Source of the DNA: Macrobrachium rosenbergii
Lineage: Eukaryota > Arthropoda > Malacostraca > Decapoda > Palaemonidae
Direction: 5' to 3'
Length of the DNA: 64,000 bases
Assembly: GCF_040412425.1 (NCBI RefSeq)
Contig: NC_089743.1
Coordinates: forward strand, 90,264,903 to 90,328,902
Shown here piece by piece: positions 51,100-61,362 of this stretch (its first letter is position 1; the number at the start of each line of letters is the position of its first letter). The notes below the pieces were generated by a model, which was not told the origin of the DNA, made no database searches, and worked only from the letters and a program-made list of their open reading frames with translations. Position numbers and translations under genes: made by a program.

Positions 51100-51288
51100 T
51101 TTACAATCATGATAGCTCAGTGGTAACGTCGACTGGAGTTGCTGGATAAGTTCTGTGTCGAGGGTTCGTGACCCGGTAGTACCAATCCATTTGTCACTTA
51201 TAAATTCCCCTTCGAAGATCATTCTCCATCGGAGATATTCCCGAGGTAGCGTGAATTTGATATTAAGCGACATTTGTAGCTTCATGAT

Positions 51289-51292
<4 letters not shown>
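51100..51292 (+). mobile_element. tRNA-derived SINE
   Basis: The head is tRNA-like. TAGCTCAGTGGTAACG (51113-51128) matches the Pol III A box except at the last position, and GAGGGTTCGTGACCC (about 51159-51173) resembles the B box. The body continues with TCCATTTGTCACTTATAAAT, CATCGGAGATATTCCCGAGG and TATTAAGCGACATTTGTAGC, ending at a (TG)n tract. It is too diverged in the acceptor stem to be a tRNA gene. Confidence 0.65.
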
Positions 51293-51329
<37 letters not shown>

Positions 51330-51385
51330 ACGTGTATATTAAACACGTGACCCTTCTCTCTCTCTCTCTCTTTCTCTATCTCTTC
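51293..51385. repeat. (TG)n and (TC)n microsatellites
   Basis: (TG)n at 51294-51325 and (TC)n at 51354-51372. Confidence 0.93.
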
Positions 51386-51976
51386 GTCTTCCATTCCATC
51401 TCCGTGTCGTTAATTATACCAGCAGGTCTTTCTTTTGGGCGTTTATCTCCAACCACCTCTCTTCTTCGCTGGAGACAGTCATCCGCAAAAATCCCTCGAA
51501 ACTCATGACCCGAATTCCGAACCTTTCTCGAAAAGTAAAGCTAATTTATGTGGAATGCATTTGCCATTTTCCTAAGACAAAGAAAACGTGCTGTATCTTA
51601 TAAGGTGTTGAATTTAATTTTTTTTTTAAATTCCTGGGCTTTCCCTAATCTCATTTCAGCGACATGCTTTTGTTACCTTAAAAATAAAGAACTCTTAAAT
51701 TCTTTTTGATAGGACACCTACTTAAGCTTATCGATTTTATATAGCTGAACAGATTTCCCAACTCTAATCCATTAGTATTTTTGGGATTTTTTTTATCAAT
51801 ATAACGTACCTATAGTCAGGATTCATGAGGCACCAGTATTTTTTAGTGATCAAATAAGGAAGATCATTTGATAGTGCAAATTTTAGGAATGTATTACGCA
51901 TTAGGGCGTTTGTTTAATATGGGTGTTCATTATATCCTTTAAGCTTAGTAATGAAGAGAGACACTTTCTAAACACA

Positions 51977-51979
<3 letters not shown>
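51386..51979. other. Non-coding, nothing recognised
   Basis: No supported feature. Confidence 0.5.
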
Positions 51980-52045
<66 letters not shown>

Positions 52046-52255
52046 TATATATATATATACAATGAACGTCATTAACATATTAGCAAATATCATTAGGAAA
52101 TAATGAATATATATATATATTTATATATCAAAATATATATATATATATAATATATATAAATTCTTTGTCTTGGTTCTCTACATAATTATTTGTGTCACAA
52201 AACAATGAACTTCATTTAACATATTAGCAAATATCATTAGGAAATAACTAATGAA
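51980..52255. repeat. (TA)n plus a 50-bp direct duplication
   Basis: (TA)n at 51979-52058. CATATTAGCAAATATCATTA with flanking AACAATGAAC...GGAAATAA occurs at 52059-52104 and again at 52200-52250. Confidence 0.75.
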
Positions 52256-52491
52256 TGCAAATTGTTGAGCGATTTGGTTTCCCAATCAAAACGCTTTTGA
52301 TGCATATATATATATATGATGATTATTATCAGTTTTTTAGTCACCAGCATGAGAACATTGAAAATTTAAACCTTCAGCCTAAAATTGGGTTCTCATACAT
52401 AATCATAGTATATTGCCAGATCTCTTCATTTATTCTTGAGGCTTATGCTGTTTGTGTTCCGATAAGCCTTGTAGCGTATATCAACAAATAG

Positions 52492-52634
<143 letters not shown>

Positions 52635-52655
52635 ATCAATAAGAAATAATCAACA

Positions 52656-52822
52656 CACAATCACGTATGGAACAGAAATAAATGTCTGACTCACATCAGG
52701 ATCGAACCCAGGTCTTTCAATTGAAAGGCAAGGCCGCTGACTTGTATGGCCGAGTGCGCAGCGCCCTTGCATTTCAATTGAAAGACCTGGGCTCGATCCT
52801 GATGTGAGTCAGAAATTTATAT
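52656..52822 (+). mobile_element. Shorter head-to-head SINE palindrome
   Basis: Same family as 37749-38028, but the central 120 bp is missing. The left arm 52685-52739 and right arm 52757-52813 (TTTCAATTGAAAGACCTGGG, CGATCCTGATGTGAGTCAGA) are inverted copies. The A box is altered (TGGCCGAGTGCG), and the B box reads GGCTCGATCC. Confidence 0.65.
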
Positions 52823-52834
52823 GTATATATACAG

Positions 52835-52841
<7 letters not shown>

Positions 52842-52876
<35 letters not shown>
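52842..52876. repeat. (TG)n microsatellite
   Basis: Nearly pure TG. Confidence 0.93.
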
Positions 52877-52877
<1 letters not shown>

Positions 52878-52879
52878 GG

Positions 52880-53768
52880 AAGCAGGGGATTGTTTGCTTC
52901 TCAGGCAGATAAACTCCTCGAGAGTGCAATGGCTGGGAAGCACGCCGGCATGCGATTGGCCTCCCCATAGCTGAACCTGTCGGGTATGGGCACTCAGGCA
53001 AGTTAGCTGCCCGCTGCGACCGCAACACTGCGGTGAGGTGTTCATGTAGTTAGCCAAAGAAACCTTGATGGACTCTGACAGAAGAGAAATGGCCGCCCAA
53101 GTCCCGTGCAGCCCTTAAACGGGCAGTGGGTGCTAAGAATCTCACGGTCTCCTAATTCTTTTATTCATGCTGAAAATGCTATCAAAATTGGCAATTAGAC
53201 CGTGAGAACGCTCTATCAGGATAGCAAAAATTGAAGAGTTGGCGGCAGTTTTTCAAAGTTATCAATTACAGTAGATATTTTTGCTGTGACAGAGACAAGA
53301 TTAACTGGGGTCGATAAATTGGATTTGGGGAATAACTCACGTTTGTTGACGTCTAGCCGACGGGATGCAATGCAATATCAGGGAGTAGGATTGCTGTTGG
53401 GATGCCAGGCAAAGAAGGATCTGTGTGAATGGGATCCTATGGACGAGCGATTGTTGTACGCTCGGTTCAAGTCAGATCACGGTAACATCAGTCTGTTTGT
53501 GTGTCATGCACCCGCTAATGATGCACCTGATGAAAGGAAAGTTGCACTTTATGGAAAGCTGCAGGAAGGAGTGGGAAGAGTTGCTAGACATGTTTTGATT
53601 TGTATTGGAAACTTCAGTGCAGTAATGGGCTGCTCGAATGAGCGATTTGAGGCTTGCGTGGGTAAGATGGGTTTCATCTTAACTGTCTATCTTTTTGCAG
53701 TTTTGCTATCTTCTTTAGGGGTCCTAATTTCGAATACTGAGGACGGGCAGGGCCAGGGGAAGGGCTTA
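52880..53768 (+). mobile_element. Decayed LINE (RTE/CR1-like) endonuclease
   Basis: The frame 53286-53771 encodes part of an exonuclease-endonuclease-phosphatase domain, the nicking enzyme of non-LTR retrotransposons: AVTETRLTG, then YQGVGLLL, DERLLYARF, FVCHAPANDAPDERK and VLICIGNFSAVMG. The last corresponds to the conserved GDFNA motif, but the catalytic Asp and Asn read Asn and Ser. Upstream, TVRTLYQ (about 53198-53218) is the usual N-terminal motif in a shifted frame, so the copy is frameshifted too. The reverse transcriptase part is absent: the homology stops at about 53690 and a CA/TA microsatellite follows. Confidence 0.75.
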
Positions 53769-53856
53769 TAGCATACTGACGAGCGAGAGTTATGCTTTCC
53801 CAGAATTGATTTTGGCAACATTCGAATAAGCACACTCAAAACTAACAGTTGCATGG

Positions 53857-53857
<1 letters not shown>

Positions 53858-53954
<97 letters not shown>

Positions 53955-54042
53955 CCTATATATATATATATACTGTATATATATATATATATGTATGTAT
54001 GTATGTATAATTATATATATATATGTATATGTGTGTATGTAT

Positions 54043-54121
<79 letters not shown>

Positions 54122-54141
54122 AACTATATATATATACATAT

Positions 54142-54228
<87 letters not shown>

Positions 54229-54240
54229 CTGCGTGTGTAA
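53858..54240. repeat. (CA)n(TA)n ... (TA)n(TG)n microsatellite block
   Basis: (CA)n at 53858-53878, (TA)n at 53879-53953, further TA/TATG pieces, (TA)n at 54046-54113 and 54137-54201, and (TG)n at 54202-54227. Confidence 0.95.
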
Positions 54241-54700
54241 TCCTTAGCTCCGGTTACGCTTATTCGAATATTACTAAAGATTAACTTTCTGAAGAGTTAA
54301 TTTTTGGTAAATATAAATGAAGCGTAATGTAGTAAAGTGTTTAAATTTTTCTGTACGTCAGAACTTAGAGTAAGGAAATAACATTATTACATTACAGAAA
54401 CCCTCATTTTTTTTTTGTGATTATGAACAGGGTCCGTTGTTGAATTATCATTTGACTTTCAAGTTGGTAACTGGAATGAAGTGTTCGTGATTTTTTCTAA
54501 TGAAAAATGCCTTTTCCAGCAATACCTGAAGTTTTTTGTTGACAATCCCATATATTGTCAAAGCTCCTCGATGCTTTGGGTTAGACAGCATATAGAGTAG
54601 ATTTTATAATCTTGAAGACTGGTTAAAAAGTTCACTTTTCTTCAGTACAAGATACCCTACTATTCATTGACAGAGAGGTAATATATACCCACGCTGTATG
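54241..54700. other. Non-coding, nothing recognised
   Basis: AT-rich unique sequence. Confidence 0.5.
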
Positions 54701-54984
54701 TAGTTCTTCATTGGTGGGGTGGGTAGAGCTCTCGGCTAGCATGCTGTTGGCCCAGCGTTCGGCTCTCCGACCGGCCAATGAAGAATTAGAGGAATTTATT
54801 TCTGGTGATAGAAATTCATTTCTCGTCATAATGTGGTTCGGATTCCACAATAAGCTGTAGGTCCCGTTGCCAGGTAACCAGTTGGTTCTTAGCCACGTAG
54901 AATAAATCTAATCCTTCGGGCCAATTCTAGGAGAGCTATTAATCAGCTCAGTGGTCTGGTTTAAACTAAGGCATACTTAACTTC
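54701..54984 (+). mobile_element. tRNA-derived SINE, second copy at 22.5 kb
   Basis: The tRNA-like head is GGTGGGTAGAGCTCTCGGCT (the A-box half) followed by CAGCGTTCGGCTCTCC (B-box-like). The body is GAATTTATTTCTGGTGATAG, CGTCATAATGTGGTTCGGAT, CCGTTGCCAGGTAACCAGTT and AATCAGCTCAGTGGTCTGG. It aligns end to end with the reverse complement of 22491-22764. Confidence 0.65.
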
Positions 54985-55578
54985 TTTGTATTTTTTTTTT
55001 TATGGAACTCATTAATGAATAACGTTTCCTCATATATTAACGACGAGTTTTTATGGGGTTAGAACAAAAAAAAATAAGCAAAAACGTTCTCTTTTTATTG
55101 CCTATATCTCATCAAGAGCGAAATTGGATGGCGGCTTTAGCAACAAAAAGGTGCCGGAATGGTCAATGGACGTCCAGAATGTGGACGAAAACGAGAGGGT
55201 TATATCGTACCTATAAAAATAATGTCGCACCTCGTTGCGAAGCCATAATAGTTTGCAGGGCGTTGCTCTTCCCTTGCATAAGTCATTGCATTTCTCAGGG
55301 ACTCTAGTCGTGAATGGGATTCTGTCTTAGGGCTCATAGACGTTAGTTAGTATTGACAATATCTCTTTGATTAGCCGTCATGAAATGAACCACATATCCC
55401 TTAAAATGCCTGTTATTATAAACATTCGTCTTCGAATAAAGCTCCAGTGTATTGCTGAAAAGTTTGACAGCCTGGAGATGAATAAATATAAAAACTGAAA
55501 TAGCAGTGCTCATCTATTTTCACTCTAATTTACATGAGATTTTTCTCGACATCATGGAACCCTGCTCTTAGTATTAAG
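54985..55578. other. Non-coding, nothing recognised
   Basis: No supported exon. Confidence 0.5.

Positions 55579-56443
<865 letters not shown>

Positions 56444-56511
<68 letters not shown>
56444..56511. repeat. (TA)n microsatellite
   Basis: Pure TA, about 68 bp. Confidence 0.95.
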
Positions 56512-56513
<2 letters not shown>

Positions 56514-59085
56514 TAGCCATCCTACATTCTGCCTCACTTTAAATGTTTCATAATTTTGCAGAAACCTACAGGTCTGTATATTTCTCATCCCAATACTCTA
56601 TGTTTTGTCTGGAAATCGTCTGTTTTCTGACTTTTCCTCTTTAATTCTCACGCCACTTCTTGATATTATTAATGTCTTGTAATTGACCTTATTGAGTGTT
56701 TTCCTCTATACGTTTTATCTGTTCAGTTTATCTTCATCTTTCATTGAAGTTTCTTTAATTCCACAAAATCCTCTTTCTTCTCAACATTTTGTTTTTATCG
56801 CTTGTTCGACTTTTCTGCACTTCATCTTTAGTTTGCTTTCCCTTATTCATCTTCCCAGTAGTATCACTGTTAGAATAATGAATCACACGACGTGATTCTC
56901 ATCTACAGTGGTTGAAGTTGCTGAGAAATTTACCCGGAAGCAACGTCAGCAATTGAGACAATAGTATTCCCATACGGGAAAAATCTATTTCTTTAACTGA
57001 TGAAGTTAACATCTAGGAAGCTTCATCCTCTAACACAAATTCATTTATTGAAAATAGATATCAACAATAACTTCTTTCTCGGAATTTGTATCGACGCTCG
57101 GTGCAACGTCTGGCCAACACACTATCACTGGATGAGTTACCTGACATTTGAATGCTGTAAGCCAGGTACATTTTCCGTTAATGGAATTACAGAGAAAGTG
57201 TAATTTTCATTGTCGTGGCTGGCTCAGGTTAGCTAGTTTTGCACCAGCACAGACCCTTTCCCTAATTTTGGTAAGGTCTGAAAGAGAATATGATACCTGA
57301 TGTGGACTTCGGAAATCTGAGCAGCCAACGGAGGCCGATTTTTGTAGGTCGTTTTCTTTCCGCCTTGCGAAAGCTACTTGTCACGATCATTCCAAACTCG
57401 GTAGCATTTGGTAACTGTTGTGGCATCATATTTTGATTGTTAAAGTCCGTATCCAAAACGAGAAACCAGACTTTGCAAAAATATTGTGTGAAAAAACTGA
57501 GTGCCAGTAATACTGGTTTGAATTGGCACTGAAACAAAACGATTCAATGAAAACTAAATATTCATTTGACGGAATTTATTCATCAGATTTAGGATTTAGG
57601 ATCCGTTAAGCTGTCTGGATTTTATAATGACGGGAATACACACTTAAAATCGAGTCTAAATGACAGGAAACAACACTGAAACAACATTTTTACGTCTGTT
57701 GACAACCATTTATTCATCTTATGTCAAATAACAGTCATTTGTACTTATTTTATAACAACAACAACGATATCAATAGAAAAATAACCTTCTAACCGGCGTC
57801 AGACATTGAAAACAATAAATACTGTACAAAATGTGTTTGAGAAAACTGTACAAAAATTTTAAGATTGCGAGAAGCGAAAATAAACAAAGAACTGACAGAA
57901 AATCGAGAAGAGCGAAATCGTAAGAATGAAGGTCTGGATGTCATGAAATAAAAGAACGGGAAACAAAAATGAAACAAAACAGATAAGTTTTAAGTAGAAA
58001 CTGGAAGAAGGGACAAAGCCAGACCAGATTCAAAGAACGGAAGGCATAACATATAACAAAGGGATATCACTTAAATAGAATAAATAAATAAATAAATAAA
58101 TAAATAGGCTTTTACAGTTAAGACGCAGCATCAGCTTACATTGACAAGCAGATGATTCAGTAATTAAATGACTGTAAAACTAAGAAAATCTCGAGGGCAC
58201 ATTCAAGTATAAAATGTGGGAATCCGGTCTTCATTTTGCGGTTATTCAGTAACTTGAACAACTTCTGGAAATGAAAACATCAACATCATCAGCAACAACG
58301 AAAAACATCATTAAATATATAAAAAACAGTAACAATAGCAACGGTAACAATAACATATAAGGCTGGTTGCTCATACAAAGCACAAACAATAAGCTATAAA
58401 TGAGCTATAAATATGTTTAGATATTCAGCTGGATTCTTTGATAAGTGAATTTATCAGTACAATGCAAGTATATGTTTCTCTCTCTCTCACCTTCAACGTA
58501 ATATTTTACAAAAGTTAAAAACATATTTCTTGTAGGAAATATTTCAAAAGTTATTTAGGTATTCCTCAAGAGAAACTGTGAAACGTCTCTTATCGTGGAT
58601 TTTTTTCCTCATTTCAACTCCACTACATTTGTGATAATCAGTTTATCAGAATATCAGCTACAGTACAAGTCTGGGTAACTTGAAAAGGCATATCATCTCA
58701 GATATATAAACTATCAATTAAACTAAAACATATATATCATAACATGTAGTATGGATACCGTACATTGATGAGAATAAGACATACATTTACTGAAAACAAT
58801 TATAAGAATTGAGTATTGCAGTTTGCAGGCAGTCTTCAAAAATGTCTGTGTATTAAACGTTTGCAATCAAAATTAACGTTTTGTAATTGTAATAAATTAC
58901 ACTTGCTAGATGCCGTTTCATTCTACGTAATGAATACTAGCATTTATCAAACTGCTTTGTCCTAAGACGAAACCGCCAATTTAAAAAAAAAGTAAGTCAT
59001 TCTGTTCTTTACAAACGAATCAGAATGACATGGCAAGTCTTGACGGCATTTTATATATAGTATTGCACTTCAGTAACTTGAATCT
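56512..59085. other. Gene-poor stretch downstream of the CUB gene
   Basis: AT-rich unique sequence with (AAAT)n at 58078-58107. No exon or element recognised. Confidence 0.5.
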
Positions 59086-59089
59086 ATTA

Positions 59090-59235
59090 TGGAGCGTGGA
59101 TTCGCATTCGCAAGGTGCGAGATTCGATCCCCGTTTTCCGCGCGCCTGTGTACCCAACTACCCGACTGTGGCTGGGTATGAGCGTCAAGCCGGGAGTCAA
59201 AATCTGGCCTATAAATCTGTCACTCTTGTAGCTTC
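59090..59235 (+). mobile_element. Possible tRNA-like SINE fragment
   Basis: GCGAGATTCGATCCCCG (about 59126-59142) contains a good B box (GGTTCGANTCC type). No convincing A box lies upstream, and the rest is unrecognised. Confidence 0.3.
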
Positions 59236-59241
59236 CTGAAA

Positions 59242-59292
59242 TTTATTGCAGTGGTTTTTCAGTCTGCTTCTTTGCCTTATAAACACTTTATT
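59242..59292 (-). promoter_or_regulatory. Candidate poly(A) signals for the CUB gene
   Basis: AATAAA on the minus strand at 59287-59292 and at 59242-59247, about 600-650 bases downstream of the CUB gene stop. AATAAA is frequent in AT-rich DNA, so the assignment is tentative. Confidence 0.25.
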
Positions 59293-59898
59293 GAACGTTT
59301 TTTTCCGCGGGTGAATATATTTTCCTTTTTTCATTACACAAACTACTTTCCACTATAAAATGGCACTTCTTGGTACACGCGGAATAAAGGAAGATAAATG
59401 CATTTGGCAAAGGCAATCGTGATTGTTCACATCCAGTGTTAGTTTGTATCATTTTGAGTATGAGGGGTAAATGAAACGGACTTGACTAAAGCACGCAATC
59501 TGTCACAACATTACCCGAGACCAATAGGCCAGGGACATTAGTGCCTAGTTAGTCATCGAGTCACGACGTATATGACAGGCTTGGGAGAGTAAGAGAACTC
59601 AGAGTATTGTCGTCGTATATGAATACTGCGGAGTAGATCCTATTCTTAGGAATGATCTTAACAGTAATTACAACTTGTTCTTAGAATCTACACAGGAAAC
59701 ACAGTAGATATTGAAATGAATTAATGTATGCATGTGCACAGATATATGGCAGGACGAATCAGTAAACAAAATGAAAGCAAGACAATGCAGATAATTACAA
59801 TAGAATTACTTCTGTTAAGCGGGGCTGCTTGACGAGGAAAATGTACCAGGAAACGTACATACTGGTTCAAATGGTGAATCTATGCTACAGAAATATGT

Positions 59899-61362
59899 TC
59901 ATCCCATGACGTGGACCGAGGCAGCTAAGACTGCTAGTGGAGAAGTAGTATGGAGTACTAAGATGGCCTCCCGTCCGTATACATGTATGGTTCGCAAACC
60001 TGCGCCACCACAAACTCTTTCTCCTTCTTCATTCACGCCACCGACGTGTAAGAAGTGTGTGGTGCATTCTGGGTCACTTGGGATGTAAGCCGCCCACACC
60101 AATATTGTCAGACCTTTTCCTCCCCTAGGCCCAACTACGTGCCACGCTGATGGCTTGTGCTGCGTGCCTGGCCACCCCACTATCATGGCCGGCAGAGCAA
60201 CGTCGACGTTCCAAACTCCTTGATGGTCCACAAACTCATACTCTAACTGGAATCCTGTCTTCACATCCGTGCTACCTCCCATGAAAGTGATCACAGATGG
60301 TACATCCAAGAGAATATAATAAGGGTACGTGCTTCCTGTCAATGAAACATTGTGAGTTGCGTCTGTTAAGTTGAGGTAATCAGTTTCTGGTAAAAGATCT
60401 ATGTACTTCACTTCGATTAGCATCGCTGACCGAGACGTCCAGGTGCATGTCATTGGCCCATGAAATGGGTCTGGGTGGTTTGGAGAAGACAAAGTGCCAG
60501 TGGGACTGTCATTACTTATTTCACCCCCACATCCTCCAGCTCTGAATCTGAATTCTATTGGCGGCAGCGCAGGAGTGTTAATCAACAGTAACAAATCTTG
60601 CGTGGTCATGACAACTGGCAATAAGTCATTGTTGCAGTATACTTCACCCTGGCTCAAGAAACCTTTGTCAGAAAGAATCACACTGCCCTCCTTACACTCA
60701 CTTGTGTCAGGGATGCGACGCACACTGTCTGACCTCCTCTTTGCAAGTGGTTCAAGCAACATTACTTTACCTTCACTTGGCCTCACACGAAACAGACAAT
60801 AGTCAGTGTTTGGGAAAAAATCGAGCGTTGAGATAGTTCCTTCTCCCACTACTGCTGTGTCAATATCAGCACCACAGCCTGACACAGTTGCTCTCACTTC
60901 AAACTGGAAACCATCACTCACTCCTCTGGAATCAGATTTGAATATCACTCGCAGCTGATTTCCAACACTGGTGATCACTGATCCATTAACGGACCCTGTA
61001 AAAGAATATATTCGATTGTGGCTATATAAGGGATCAATGACCTCTAATTTATCAGATGCATGAAGTTCCAATTTCTTTATTTTCATTCGGATTCTGTCAC
61101 TGATATTTGTAATATTTGTTTCAATCTGCCAAATGCACTCTGTATAAGTAGGATACACATTGCCATAGCCAGGCGATTCTATTATAATTGGTGACTCATC
61201 TTTCAGTGTAATAATACCACCGCAATCAAGAACATTGTATCCAATCTTGTATCCTTCATACTCATTATTACTTCTGGTTTTGAACTTTATAGAAAATGGA
61301 GTATCCATCAGCAAAGTATAGGGAGTGGTGTTATCCTTGCAGGATGAATAATAGTTTCAGCT
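59899..61362 (-). CDS. CUB-domain array protein (cubilin-like), C-terminal part
   Basis: This continues the array of 61308-64000 in the next frame; the first in-frame sequence after the frame break (about 61362) completes the eighth CUB domain (SSCKDNTTPYTLLMDTPFSI). Counting from the codon at 61314, three further CUB domains follow. CUB9 is at about residues 31-145 (CGGIITL, ESPGYGNVYPTYTECIWQIE, SDGFQFEV). CUB10 is at about 147-258 and is divergent. CUB11 is at about 262-361 (CGGEI, LSSPNHPDPFHGPMTCTWT, TGFQLEYEF). The last 110 residues keep a Cys pair and a VCGG motif but are hard to align; they may be a decayed twelfth CUB or a separate tail. The stop is TGA at 59899. There is no transmembrane segment or GPI-like tail, which suggests secretion or attachment through partners, as in cubilin (inference). 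Confidence 0.85.

Noticed and set aside
51100..51180. tRNA gene
   Set aside because: The A and B boxes are tRNA-like, but the acceptor and anticodon stems do not pair properly and a longer SINE body follows. Called as a SINE.
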